This document shows, in pieces, positions 43,401-56,918 of a stretch of 64,000 bases of DNA. A program made the translations under genes and the position numbers. The notes beneath the pieces were generated by a model. The model did no database searches, had not been told where the DNA came from, and was given only the letters and a program-made list of their open reading frames with translations. Numbering within the stretch: the stretch's first letter is position 1; each line of letters starts with the position of its first letter. Source of the stretch: Symbiodinium natans (taxonomy: Eukaryota > Sar > Dinophyceae > Suessiales > Symbiodiniaceae); contig CAJNDS010002275.1 in assembly GCA_905221605.1 (NCBI GenBank), positions 1-64,000 on the forward strand, given 5' to 3'.

Positions 43401-46400
43401 ACGCAGCTGGGTCTCGTCAGCGTGCCTGCGCCTGCCCTTGTTCCAGGAACCTTGGGGAGCAGCGTGCAGAACATAAGCTTGGGGATCAGGGGCTTGTCCG
43501 AAGCAGCTGCTTGCTTTTGTAATGCTGCAGCAGAAAGGGAGCTGCAACTGTGGAGGCCACTTTCATGCGGTTGTCTTTTAGCTTGTGTTTAGCAGCCCTA
43601 AATGTTGTTCCTTGTTTACAGGAGATTTCGGAGATTTGCGTTGTTTTGCGTTTGTTTGCTATTTTTGCAATGTACTTTTGCTTTTGTTTGCACGTAGACC
43701 TGTTTTGCTGGATTTTGTGCCGGATTGTTTTTTCAAGATGCCTTGAGATCTGCAAGACTCTCAGAGACTTTTGCTAATTTTTGCGCCTACGGGCCATGTG
43801 TCTTCAACAGATTGCATCTGAGCCGCTGCTCGCTGAGCGCTCTTGCCTCAAGCAGCTCCTAGGCCACAGCTAGCGTACTTGCGCCATGTCTGCCACGTCG
43901 GAGCCTGATTTGTTGGCCGAAAAAAGTGCCCAGACATAGTCCGTAGGGTCCATGTTTGTGCTTCCAAGGTGTCGCAAGCCCTTCGCAACTCGCTCAGCGA
44001 AGTACTCAGTGGAGGAGGTTGCCGAGGTCTTCAAGGCCGATTTTTGGCGATGCGAGAGGCTTCACATTCGTTGCGGGGCGCAGGCGCGGCCGGCCGGTGC
44101 GCGGCCGGAGGTGTCCAAGCTCATCCGTGCGCTGCTTGGTGGCCTAGCTGCAGTGTATGGTTGTAGCAACAGCCATGCGCGGGGTCAAAGCTTTGGGTGC
44201 AAGAAACCAGTCATGCCTTCAGTCAGGTCCTTGGGTTGAGTCTGACATGAACCCTGAGGCAGGAAGTCAGTCTTGTTCTATAGCAAGTTGTGACGTGGAC
44301 GGTGAAGCCAGGCAGACGTAGACTGTATTCCTTTTTCTGAACCCGATTGGTGAAAGACCAATGTGTACCTTGACGTTCTGCCTGAAGGCGCGAAGTGCTT
44401 CTTAGACGGTCAGCGACCATTGATTCGTATGGCAGGCATGCCCCAGCTTCGGCGCTCCGGTTGACAGAGGTCCTCGCCAGAAGCAGAAGAACACCTCTTG
44501 CGTCCTTCACCCTTTAGGGGACGACCGGTAGTATAATACTGACATTGGCGTGCGGTGATTGGGTGGCGGGTTTCCTGCACCTGTCCTTTAATAACTTTGT
44601 AAATTGCCAGAGGGTGAATCCAGTCCTAATAAAGGGGTTTCCGCAGGGTTTCCGTTCATGTTTGTTAAGGTTCTGGAGGGTTTCCCTGGCTTTCCCTACA
44701 GTTTTGCAAGGGTTTCGCGGGGTTTCTGGAGGTTTCCGTGGGTTTCCTTAGATTTCGTGCATGTGTTAAAACCTATTGGATGGTTTTGGCAGGTTCCTCA
44801 AGGGTTTCGTGAGAGTTTCCGTGGGATTTCGTGCAGTTTTTGAACTTTCCTCCTTGAATTTCTCTAAAGTTTTGTAAGGGTTTCCGCGGATCCGTGGGTT
44901 TTGTCAAGTTTTGCCTTGGTTTTTTAAAAGCTTTCAGACGTATTTTCTAATTTTTAAAAGCAAAATAGTCTTCGGAGACCCGCCCTTGCCTTAAACTCCA
45001 ACCCCCTTAAGAGGGAAAGTTTGCCTTCCAAAACACCGGAGACCCCAGGATTGGCAAGAATCCCAATTAAAAATGCGATTTTTAGGACTGACATCAACGG
45101 TTCCTTGCTGGCCTGTCGTTTTCTGGATTGACCAAAAAACCGAGCTTTACCGGCTTCAGGATTTCAAGTTTTTCCCCACATCTTTGTGTGGGGTTCTTAC
45201 TTTTGGAGCTGTCCCGCCTCTTCCTCTTCCTTCTCCTGCTTCTCCTTCTTCTCCTTCTTCTTCTCCTCCTTCCCGTCCTCCTCTTCCTGTTCCTCATGAC
45301 GCACCATCACGCACAGCACGCATTATATCACATCACGCACATGACGCGGTGTCACGCATAAAAGGTTTCCCTGGGGTTTTCTAAGGTTTGCGGGGTTTCA
45401 GTGGGTTTTATAAGATTTTGCGTAGGTTTTTGAAGCTCTCGGAAGGTTTTTCTAATGTCTTGTGAAGGTTACCGTGGGTTTTCCATGGTTTTTGACAGTG
45501 AAGGGGTTTCCGTGGGTTTCTTAGGGCTGTGTAAGGGTTTCCGCGGGGTTTCTGTGGGTTTCCTTATATAGGTTGTGCGCAGGTCTTTAAAGCTTCCAGT
45601 GGAGCTTTGTGAGGGTTCCTGCAAAATCTCCGCGGGGTTTCGATTGGTTTTCTCATGCTTTGCGGCTTTGGAAAAAGATGTCAGAAGCTTCAGCAAGGGT
45701 TTCCATAAGCTTCCATGGCACCATGGATTTCCTCAGCGTTACTTCAAGCTTTGGAATTTGTCACATGATGCGGTCGGCGCTCGTCCAGACAGGCAAGATG
45801 CAAGCGGCGCAGTGTGTCGTGCGGCTTTGCAGCGCTGCCAGGTGAGGTTGTGGAGGTGGATGCTAATGGCACAGGGAGAATCAGAAGTGACCGCTGGGCT
45901 AACCCAGCTGTATTTTTCCGCAGGAGTAGGTCCGAGTAGGTTTTCCATATGTGCTCCGGGTCTTTGCGCAGGAAATTGTTCCGAGGCCAGATTCTGGGTC
46001 CGCTTTTGTGTGCAAAAGTCACGTCCGCTTGTGCGTGGCCTCCCCGGTGCCCGTTTCTATTATGTTGATCACTTCCGCAAGAAAGCTGCCTGTGGAGGGT
46101 CGTTGTTCTTTAAAAAAAAAATTCTCCACGCTAGGAGCTTGCCTGTGGGTCAGAGTTGCTGTAGCGTCGCAATCTGGGGAGCGCAGGGGCTCGAAAAATG
46201 CAGATTTAGCGACACCAAAATTGGGGCCGCCAGGCGGCCCCAATTTTGGGGTCGCAGTTCCAGCCTTTTCATGTATTTACACATTATAATAAGGGAAGCT
46301 GGGTGCATTTCGTGGCCCCATTTTTGGGGCCGCGAGACGGCCCCATTTTTGGGGTCGCAAGTTTGAGCCCTGGGCTCACGCAGCTGGGTCTCGTCAGCGT

Positions 46401-49025
46401 GCCTGCGCCTGCCCTTGTTCCAGGAACCTTGGGGAGCAGCGTGCAGAACATAAGCTTGGGGATCAGGGGCTTGTCCGAAGCAGCTGCTTGCTTTTGTAAT
46501 GCTGCAGCAGAAAGGGAGCTGCAACTGTGGAGGCCACTTTCATGCGGTTGTCTTTTAGCTTGTGTTTAGCAGCCCTAAATGTTGTTCCTTGTTTACAGGA
46601 GATTTCGGAGATTTGCGTTGTTTTGCGTTTGTTTGCTATTTTTGCAATGTACTTTTGCTTTTGTTTGCACGTAGACCTGTTTTGCTGGATTTTGTGCCGG
46701 ATTGTTTTTTCAAGATGCCTTGAGATCTGCAAGACTCTCAGAGACTTTTGCTAATTTTTGCGCCTACGGGCCATGTGTCTTCAACAGATTGCATCTGAGC
46801 CGCTGCTCGCTGAGCGCTCTCTTGCCTCAAGCAGCTCCTAGGCCACAGCTAGCGTACTTGCGCCATGTCTGCCACGTCGGAGCCTGATTTGTTGGCCGAA
46901 AAAAGTGCCCAGACATAGTCCGTAGGGTCCATGTTTGTGCTTCCAAGGTGTCGCAAGCCCTTCGCAACTCGCTCAGCGAAGTACTCAGTGGAGGAGGTTG
47001 CCGAGGTCTTCAAGGCCGATTTTTGGCGATGCGAGAGGCTTCACATTCGTTGCGGGGCGCAGGCGCGGCCGGCCGGTGCGCGGCCGGAGGTGTCCAAGCT
47101 CATCCGTGCGCTGCTTGGTGGCCTAGCTGCAGTGTATGGTTGTAGCAACAGCCATGCGCGGGGTCAAAGCTTTGGGTGCAAGAAACCAGTCATGCCTTCA
47201 GTCAGGTCCTTGGGTTGAGTCTGACATGAACCCTGAGGCAGGAAGTCAGTCTTGTTCTATAGCAAGTTGTGACGTGGACGGTGAAGCCAGGCAGACGTAG
47301 ACTGTATTCCTTTTTCTGAACCCGATTGGTGAAAGACCAATGTGTACCTTGACGTTCTGCCTGAAGGCGCGAAGTGCTTCTTAGACGGTCAGCGACCATT
47401 GATTCGTATGGCAGGCATGCCCCAGCTTCGGCGCTCCGGTTGACAGAGGTCCTCGCCAGAAGCAGAAGAACACCTCTTGCGTCCTTCACCCTTTAGGGGA
47501 CGACCGGTAGTATAATACTGACATTGGCGTGCGGTGATTGGATGGCGGGTTTCCTGCACCTGTCCTTTAATAACTTTGTAAATTGCCAGAGGGTGAATCC
47601 AGTCCTAATAAAGGGGTTTCCGCAGGGTTTCCGTTCATGTTTGTTAAGGTTCTGGAGGGTTTCCCTGGGTTTCCCTACAGTTTTGCAAGGGTTTCGCGGG
47701 GTTTCTGGAGGTTTCCGTGGGTTTCCTTAGATTTCGTGCATGTGTTAAAACCTATTGGATGGTTTTGGCAGGTTCCTCAAGGGTTTCGTGAGAGTTTCCG
47801 TGGGATTTCGTGCAGTTTTTGAACTTTCCTCCTTGAATTTCTCTAAAGTTTTGTAAGGGTTTCCGCGGATCCGTGGGTTTTGTCAAGTTTTGCCTTGGTT
47901 TTTTAAAAGCTTTCAGACGTATTTTCTAATTTTTAAAAGCAAAATAGTCTTCGGAGACCCGCCCTTGCCTTAAACTCCAACCCCCTTAAGAGGGAAAGTT
48001 TGCCTTCCAAAACACCGGAGACCCCAGGATTGGCAAGAATCCCAATTAAAAATGCGATTTTTAGGACTGACATCAACGGTTCCTTGCTGGCTTGTCGTTT
48101 TCTGGATTGACCAAAAAACCGAGCATTACCGGCTTCAGGATTTCAAGTTTTTCCCCACATCTTTGTGTGGGGTTCTTACTTTTGGAGCTGTCCCGCCTCT
48201 TCCTCTTCCTTCTCCTTCTTCTCCTTCTTCTCCTTCTTCTTCTCCTCCTTCCCGTCCTCCTCTTCCTGTTCCTCATGACGCACCATCACGCACAGCACGC
48301 ATTATATCACATCACGCACATGACGCGGTGTCACGCATAAAAGGTTTCCCTGGGGTTTTCTAAGGTTTGCGGGGTTTCAGTGGGTTTTATAAGATTTTGC
48401 GTAGGTTTTTGAAGCTCTCGGAAGGTTTTTCTAATGTCTTGTGAAGGTTACCGTGGGTTTTCCATGGTTTTTGACAGTGAAGGGGTTTCCGTGGGTTTCT
48501 TAGGGCTGTGTAAGGGTTTCCGCGGGGTTTCTGTGGGTTTCCTTATATAGGTTGTGCGCAGGTCTTTAAAGCTTCCAGTGGAGCTTTGTGAGGGTTCCTG
48601 CAAAATCTCCGCGGGGTTTCGATTGGTTTTCTCATGCTTTGCGGCTTTGGAAAAAGATGTCAGAAGCTTCAGCAAGGGTTTCCATAAGCTTCCATGGCAC
48701 CATGGATTTCCTCAGCGTTACTTCAAGCTTTGGAATTTGTCACATGATGCGGTCGGCGCTCGTCCAGATAGGCAAGATGCAAGCGGCGCAGTGTGTCGTG
48801 CGGCTTTGCAGCGCTGCCAGGTGAGGTTGTGGAGGTGGATGCTGATGGCACAGGGAGAATCAGAAGTGACCGCTGGGCTAACCCAGCTGTATTTTTCCGC
48901 AGGAGTAGGTCCGAGTAGGTTTTCCATATGTGCTCCGGGTCTTTGCGCAGGAAATTGTTCCGAGGCCAGATTCTGGGTCCGCTTTTGTGTGCAAAAGTCA
49001 CGTCCGCTTGTGCGTGGCCTCCCCG

Positions 49026-50441
49026 GTGCCCGTTTCTATTATGTTGATCACTTCCGCAAGAAAGCTGCCTGTGGGGGGTCGTTGTTCTTTAAAAAAAAAT
49101 TCTCCACGCTAGGAGCTTGCCTGTGGGTCAGAGTTGCTGTAGCGTCGCAATCTGGGGAGCGCAGGGGCTCGAAAAATGCAGATTTAGCGACACCAAAATT
49201 GGGGCCGCCAGGCGGCCCCAATTTTGGGGTCGCAGTTCCAGCCTTTTCATGTATTTACACATTATAATAAGGGAAGCTGGGTGCATTTCGTGGCCCCATT
49301 TTTGGGGCCGCGAGACGGCCCCATTTTTGGGGTCGCAAGTTTGAGCCCTGGGCTCACGCAGCTGGGTCTCGTCAGCGTGCCTGCGCCTGCCCTTGTTCCA
49401 GGAACCTTGGGGAGCAGCGTGCAGAACATAAGCTTGGGGATCAGGGGCTTGTCCGAAGCAGCTGCTTGCTTTTGTAATGCTGCAGCAGAAAGGGAGCTGC
49501 AACTGTGCCCGTTTCTGTTATGTTGATCACTTCCGCAAGAAAGCTGCCTGTGGAGGGTCGTTGTTCTTTAAAAAAAAAATTCTCCACGCTAGGAGCTTGC
49601 CTGTGGGTCAGAGTTGCTGTAGCGTCGCAATCTGGGGAGTGCAGGGGCTCGAAAGATGCAGATTTAGCGACACCAAAATTGGGGCCGCCAGGCGGCCCCA
49701 ATTTTGGGGTCGCAGTTCCAGCCTTTTCATGTATTTACACATTATAATAAGGGAAGCTGGGTGCATTTCGTGGCCCCATTTTTGGGGCCGCGAGACGGCC
49801 CCATTTTTGGGGCCGCAAGTTTGAGCCCTGGGCTCACGCAGCTGGGTCTCGTCAGCGTGCCTGCGCCTGCCCTTGTTCCAGGAACCTTGGGGAGCAGCGT
49901 GCAGAACATAAGCTTGGGGATCAGGGGCTTGTCCGAAGCAGCTGCTTGCTTTTGTAATGCTGCAGCAGAAAGGGAGCTGCAACGGTGCCCGTTTCTATTA
50001 TGTTGATCACTTCCGCAAGAAAGCTGCCTGTGGAGGGTCGTTGTTCTTTAACAAAAAAATTCTCCACGCTAGGAGCTTGCCTGTGGGTCAGAGTTGCTGT
50101 AGCGTCGCAATCTGGGGAGCGCAGGGGCTCGAAAAATGCAGATTTAGCGACACCAAAATTGGGGCCGCCAGGCGGCCCCAATTTTGGGGTCGCAGTCATT
50201 ATAATAAGGGAAGCTGGGTGCATTTCGTGGCCCCATTTTTGGGGCCGCGAGACGGCCCCATTTTTGGGGCCGCAAGTTTGAGCCCTGGGCTCACGCAGCT
50301 GGGTCTCGTCAGCGTGCCTGCGCCTGCCCTTGTTCCAGGAACCTTGGGGAGCAGCGTGCAGAACATAAGCTTGGGGATCAGGGGCTTGTCCGAAGCAGCT
50401 GCTTGCTTTTGTAATGCTGCAGCAGAAAGGGAGCTGCAACT
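49026..50441. repeat. Nested about 480-bp repeat, three copies (array 2 unit 4)
   Basis: Copies at 49026-49504, 49505-49984 and 49985-50441. Junctions lie at gtg: the left border reads ccccggtgcccg and the right border gcaactgtggagg, so crossovers used a 3-base match. The third copy lacks about 22 bp (ttccagcc...acac) near 50195. Units 1-3 have one copy each. Confidence 0.9.
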
Positions 50442-52941
50442 GTGGAGGCCACTTTCATGCGGTTGTCTTTTAGCTTGTGTTTAGCAGCCCTAAATGTTGT
50501 TCCTTGTTTACAGGAGATTTCGGAGATTTGCGTTGTTTTGCGTTTGTTTGCTATTTTTGCAATGTACTTTTGCTTTTGTTTGCACGTAGACCTGTTTTGC
50601 TGGATTTTGTGCCGGATTGTTTTTTCAAGATGCCTTGAGATCTGCAAGACTCTCAGAGACTTTTGCTAATTTTTGCGCCTACGGGCCATGTGTCTTCAAC
50701 AGATTGCATCTGAGCCGCTGCTCGCTGAGCGCTCTTGCCTCAAGCAGCTCCTAGGCCACAGCTAGCGTACTTGCGCCATGTCTGCCACGTCGGAGCCTGA
50801 TTTGTTGGCCGAAAAAAGTGCCCAGACATAGTCCGTAGGGTCCATGTTTGTGCTTCCAAGGTGTCGCAAGCCCTTCGCAACTCGCTCAGCGAAGTACTCA
50901 GTGGAGGAGGTTGCCGAGGTCTTCAAGGCCGATTTTTGGCGATGCGAGAGGCTTCACATTCGTTGCGGGGCGCAGGCGCGGCCGGCCGGTGCGCGGCCGG
51001 AGGTGTCCAAGCTCATCCGTGCGCTGCTTGGTGGCCTAGCTGCAGTGTATGGTTGTAGCAACAGCCATGCGCGGGGTCAAAGCTTTGGGTGCAAGAAACC
51101 AGTCATGCCTTCAGTCAGGTCCTTGGGTTGAGTCTGACATGAACCCTGAGGCAGGAAGTCAGTCTTGTTCTATAGCAAGTTGTGACGTGGACGGTGAAGC
51201 CAGGCAGACGTAGACTGTATTCCTTTTTCTGAACCCGATTGGTGAAAGACCAATGTGTACCTTGACGTTCTGCCTGAAGGCGCGAAGTGCTTCTTAGACG
51301 GTCAGCGACCATTGATTCGTATGGCAGGCATGCCCCAGCTTCGGCGCTCCGGTTGACAGAGGTCCTCGCCAGAAGCAGAAGAACACCTCTTGCGTCCTTC
51401 ACCCTTTAGGGGACGACCGGTAGTATAATACTGACATTGGCGTGCGGTGATTGGATGGCGGGTTTCCTGCACCTGTCCTTTAATAACTTTGTAAATTGCC
51501 AGAGGGTGAATCCAGTCCTAATAAAGGGGTTTCCGCAGGGTTTCCGTTCATGTTTGTTAAGGTTCTGGAGGGTTTCCCTGGGTTTCCCTACAGTTTTGCA
51601 AGGGTTTCGCGGGGTTTCTGGAGGTTTCCGTGGGTTTCCTTAGATTTCGTGCATGTGTTAAAACCTATTGGATGGTTTTGGCAGGTTCCTCAAGGGTTTC
51701 GTGAGAGTTTCCGTGGGATTTCGTGCAGTTTTTGAACTTTCCTCCTTGAATTTCTCTAAAGTTTTGTAAGGGTTTCCGCGGATCCGTGGGTTTTGTCAAG
51801 TTTTGCCTTGGTTTTTTAAAAGCTTTCAGACGTATTTTCTAATTTTTAAAAGCAAAATAGTCTTCGGAGACCCGCCCTTGCCTTAAACTCCAACCCCCTT
51901 AAGAGGGAAAGTTTGCCTTCCAAAACACCGGAGACCCCAGGATTGGCAAGAATCCCAATTAAAAATGCGATTTTTAGGACTGACATCAACGGTTCCTTGC
52001 TGGCCTGTCGTTTTCTGGATTGACCAAAAAACCGAGCTTTACCGGCTTCAGGATTTCAAGTTTTTCCCCACATCTTTGTGTGGGGTTCTTACTTTTGGAG
52101 CTGTCCCGCCTCTTCCTCTTCCTTCTCCTTCTTCTCCTTCTTCTCCTTCTTCTTCTCCTCCTCCTTCCCGTCCTCCTCTTCCTGTTCCTCATGACGCACC
52201 ATCACGCACAGCACGCATTATATCACATCACGCACATGACGCGGTGTCACGCATAAAAGGTTTCCCTGGGGTTTTCTAAGGTTTGCGGGGTTTCAGTGGG
52301 TTTTATAAGATTTTGCGTAGGTTTTTGAAGCTCTCGGAAGGTTTTTCTAATGTCTTGTGAAGGTTACCGTGGGTTTTCCATGGTTTTTGACAGTGAAGGG
52401 GTTTCCGTGGGTTTCTTAGGGCTGTGTAAGGGTTTCCGCGGGGTTTCTGTGGGTTTCCTTATATAGGTTGTGCGCAGGTCTTTAAAGCTTCCAGTGGAGC
52501 TTTGTGAGGGTTCCTGCAAAATCTCCGCGGGGTTTCGATTGGTTTTCTCATGCTTTGCGGCTTTGGAAAAAGATGTCAGAAGCTTCAGCAAGGGTTTCCA
52601 TAAGCTTCCATGGCACCATGGATTTCCTCAGCGTTACTTCAAGCTTTGGAATTTGTCACATGATGCGGTCGGCGCTCGTCCAGACAGGCAAGATGCAAGC
52701 GGCGCAGTGTGTCGTGCGGCTTTGCAGCGCTGCCAGGTGAGGTTGTGGAGGTGGATGCTAATGGCACAGGGAGAATCAGAAGTGACCGCTGGGCTAACCC
52801 AGCTGTGTTTTTCCGCAGGAGTAGGTCCGAGTAGGTTTTCCATATGTGCTCCGGGTCTTTGCGCAGGAAATTGTTCCGAGGCCAGATTCTGGGTCCGCTT
52901 TTGTGTGCAAAAGTCACGTCCGCTTGTGCGTGGCCTCCCCG

Positions 52942-54842
52942 GTGCCCGTTTCTATTATGTTGATCACTTCCGCAAGAAAGCTGCCTGTGGAGGGTCGTTG
53001 TTCTTAAAAAAAAAAATTCTCCACGCTAGGAGCTTGCCTGTGGGTCAGAGTTGCTGTAGCGTCGCAATCTGGGGAGCGCAGGAGCTCGAAAAATGCAGAT
53101 TTAGCGACACCAAAATTGGGGCCGCCAGGCGCGGCCCCAATTTTGGGGTCGCAGTTCCAGCCTTTTCATGTATTTACACATTATAATAAGGGAAGCTGGG
53201 TGCATTTCGTGGCCCCATTTTTGGGGCCGCGAGACGGCCCCATTTTTGGGGCCGCAAGTTTGAGCCCTGGGCTCACGCAGCTGGGTCTCGTCAGCGTGCC
53301 TGCGCCTGCCCTTGTTCCAGGAACCTTGGGGAGCAGCGTGCAGAACATAAGCTTGGGGATCAGGGGCTTGTCCGAAGCAGCTGCTTGCTTTTGTAATGCT
53401 GCAGCAGAAAGGGAGCTGCAACGGTGCCCGTTTCTATTATGTTGATCACTTCCGCAAGAAAGCTGCCTGTGGAGGGTCGTTGTTCTTTAAAAAAAAATTC
53501 TCCACGCTAGGAGCTTGCCTGTGGGTCAGAGTTGCTGTAGCGTCGCAATCTGGGGAGCGCAGGGGCTCGAAAAATGCAGATTTAGCGACACCAAAATTGG
53601 GGCCGCCAGGCGGCCCCAATTTTGGGGTCGCAGTTCCAGCCTTTTTATAGGGAAGCTGGGTGCATTTCGTGGCCCCATTTTTGGGGCCGCGAGACGGCCC
53701 CATTTTTGGGGCCGCAAGTTTGAGCCCTGGGCTCACGCAGCTGGGTCTCGTCAGCGTGCCTGCGCCTGCCCTTGTTCCAGGAACCTTGGGGAGCAGCGTG
53801 CAGAACATAAGCTTGGGGATCAGGGGCTTGTCCGAAGCAGCTGCTTGCTTTTGTAATGCTGCAGCAGAAAGGGAGCTGCAACTGTGCCCGTTTCTGTTAT
53901 GTTGATCACTTCCGCAAGAAAGCTGCCTGTGGAGGGTCGTTGTTCTTTAAAAAAAAAATTCTCCACGCTAGGAGCTTGCCTGTGGGTCAGAGTTGCTGTA
54001 GCGTCGCAATCTGGGGAGCGCAGGGGCTCGAAAAATGCAGATTTAGCGACACCAAAATTGGGGCCGCCAGGCGGCCCCAATTTTGGGGTCGCAGTTCCAG
54101 CCTTTTCATGTATTTACACATTATAATAAGGGAAGCTGGGTGCATTTCGTGGCCCCATTTTTGGGGCCGCGAGACGGCCCCATTTTTGGGGCCGCAAGTT
54201 TGAGCCCTGGGCTCACGCAGCTGGGTCTCGTCAGCGTGCCTGCGCCTGCCCTTGTTCCAGGAACCTTGGGGAGCAGCGTGCAGAACATAAGCTTGGGGAT
54301 CAGGGGCTTGTCCGAAGCAGCTGCTTGCTTTTGTAATGCTGCAGCAGAAAGGGAGCTGCAACGGTGCCCGTTTCTATTATGTTGATCACTTCCGCAAGAA
54401 AGCTGCCTGTGGAGGGTCGTTGTTCTTTAAAAAAAAATTCTCCACGCTAGGAGCTTGCCTGTGGGTCAGAGTTGCTGTAGCGTCGCAATCTGGGGAGCGC
54501 AGGGGCTCGAAAAATGCAGATTTAGCGACACCAAAATTGGGGCCGCCAGGCGGCCCCAATTTTGGGGTCGCAGTTCCAGCCTTTTCATGTATTTACACAT
54601 TATAATAAGGGAAGCTGGGTGCATTTCGTGGCCCCATTTTTGGGGCCGCGAGACGGCCCCATTTTTGGGGTCGCAAGTTTGAGCCCTGGGCTCACGCAGC
54701 TGGGTCTCGTCAGCGTGCCTGCGCCTGCCCTTGTTCCAGGAACCTTGGGGAGCAGCGTGCAGAACATAAGCTTGGGGATCAGGGGCTTGTCCGAAGCAGC
54801 TGCTTGCTTTTGTAATGCTGCAGCAGAAAGGGAGCTGCAACT
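52942..54842. repeat. Nested about 480-bp repeat, four copies (array 2 unit 5)
   Basis: Copies at 52942-53423, 53424-53883, 53884-54363 and 54364-54842. Junctions alternate between aacggtgccc (53424, 54364) and aactgtgccc (53884); the latter travels with a ctgttatg variant, as it does at 49505. The second copy lacks about 20 bp near 53645. Confidence 0.9.
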
Positions 54843-55548
54843 GTGGAGGCCACTTTCATGCGGTTGTCTTTTAGCTTGTGTTTAGCAGCCCTAAATGTTG
54901 TTCCTTGTTTACAGGAGATTTCGGAGATTTGCGTTGTTTTGCGTTTGTTTGCTATTTTTGCAATGTACTTTTGCTTTTGTTTGCACGTAGACCTGTTTTG
55001 CTGGATTTTGTGCCGGATTGTTTTTTCAAGATGCCTTGAGATCTGCAAGACTCTCAGAGACTTTTGCTAATTTTTGCGCCTACGGGCCATGTGTCTTCAA
55101 CAGATTGCATCTGAGCCGCTGCTCGCTGAGCGCTCTCTTGCCTCAAGCAGCTCCTAGGCCACAGCTAGCGTACTTGCGCCATGTCTGCCACGTCGGAGCC
55201 TGATTTGTTGGCCGAAAAAAGTGCCCAGACATAGTCCGTAGGGTCCATGTTTGTGCTTCCAAGGTGTCGCAAGCCCTTCGCAACTCGCTCAGCGAAGTAC
55301 TCAGTGGAGGAGGTTGCCGAGGTCTTCAAGGCCGATTTTTGGCGATGCGAGAGGCTTCACATTCGTTGCGGGGCGCAGGCGCGGCCGGCCGGTGCGCGGC
55401 CGGAGGTGTCCAAGCTCATCCGTGCGCTGCTTGGTGGCCTAGCTGTGTATGGTTGTAGCAACAGCCATGCGCGGGGTCAAAGCTTTGGGTGCAAGAAACC
55501 AGTCATGCCTTCAGTCAGGTCCTTGGGTTGAGTCTGACATGAACCCTG

Positions 55549-56918
55549 AGGCAGGAAGTCAGTCTTGTTCTATAGCAAGTTGTGACGTGGACGGTGAAGC
55601 CAGGCAGACGTAGACTGTATTCCTTTTTCTGAACCCGATTGGTGAAAGACCAATGTGTACCTTGACGTTCTGCCTGAAGGCGCGAAGTGCTTCTTAGACG
55701 GTCAGCGACCATTGATTCGTATGGCAGGCATGCCCCAGCTTCGGCGCTCCGGTTGACAGAGGTCCTCGCCAGAAGCAGAAGAACACCTCTTGCGTCCTTC
55801 ACCCTTTAGGGGACGACCGGTAGTATAATACTGACATTGGCGTGCGGTGATTGGGTGGCGGGTTTCCTGCACCTGTCCTTTAATAACTTTGTAAATTGCC
55901 AGAGGGTGAATCCAGTCCTAATAAAGGGGTTTCCGCAGGGTTTCCGTTCATGTTTGTTAAGGTTCTGGAGGGTTTCCCTGGGTTTCCCTACAGTTTTGCA
56001 AGGGTTTCGCGGGGTTTCTGGAGGTTTCCGTGGGTTTCCTTAGATTTCGTGCATGTGTTAAAACCTATTGGATGGTTTTGGCAGGTTCCTCAAGGGTTTC
56101 GTGAGGGTTTCCGTGGGATTTCGTGCAGTTTTTGAACTTTCCGGAGGTTTTCCTTGAGTTTCTCTAAAGTTTTGTGAGGGTTTCCGCGGATGTCCGTGGG
56201 TTTTGTCAAGTTTTGCCTTGGTTTTTTAAAAGCTTTCAGATGGTTTCCCTGGGGTTTTCTAAGGTTTGCGGGGTTTCAGTGGGTTTTGTTAGATTTTGCG
56301 TAGGTTTTTGAAGCTCTCGGAAGGTTTTTCTAATGTCTTGTGAAGGTTACCGTGGGTTTTCCATGTTTTTTGACAGCTTTGAAGGGGTTTCCGTGGGTTT
56401 CTTAGGGCTGTGTGAGGGTTTCCGCGGGGTTTCTGTGGGTTTCCTTATCTAGGTCGTGCGCAGGTCTTTCAAGCTTCCAGTGGAGCTTTGTGAGGGTTCC
56501 TGCAAAATCTCCGCGGGGTTTCGATTGGTTTTCTCATGCTTTGCGGCTTTGGAAAAAGATGCCAGAAGCTTCAGCGAGCTTCCATGGCACCATGGATTTC
56601 CTCAGCGTTACTTCAAGCTTTGGAATTTGTCACATGATGCGGTCGGCGCTCGTCCAGATAGGCAAGATGCAAGCGGCGCAGTGTGTCGTGCGGCTTTGCA
56701 GCGCTGCCAGGTGAGGTTGTGGAGGTGGATGCTGATGGCACAGGGAGAATCAGAAGTGACCGCTGGGGCTAACCCAGCTGTATTTTTCCGCAGGAGTAGG
56801 TCCGAGTAGGTTTTCCATATGTGCTCCGGGTCTTTGCGCAGGAAATTGTTCCGAGGCCAGATTCTGGGTCCGCTTTTGTGTGCAAAAGTCACGTCCGCTT
56901 GTGCGTGGCCTCCCCGGT
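55549..56918. repeat. Truncated, divergent last unit of array 2
   Basis: Matches the unit start but has more differences than units 1-5, lacks the 425-bp block, has an extra ggaggttttccttgag stretch near 56143, and ends at ctccccggt (56918), precisely where the nested about 480-bp repeat begins in other units. Confidence 0.85.

Larger units (their letters stand above)
38306..56918. repeat. Tandem array 2 (about 2.98-kb units with nested repeats)
   Basis: Six units phased on aggcaggaagtcag: 38306-41279, 41280-44256, 44257-47235, 47236-51148, 51149-55548 and truncated 55549-56918. Unit lengths are 2974, 2977, 2979, 3913 and 4400; the longer ones gain extra copies of a segment of about 480 bp. 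Each unit has a 5' part rich in gggtttcc words, a polypyrimidine tract, GGCCCC hairpins and a 3' part with GC-rich DNA. ORFs up to 263 codons repeat in every unit but run through hairpins and simple repeats, so I do not call genes. Confidence 0.95.
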
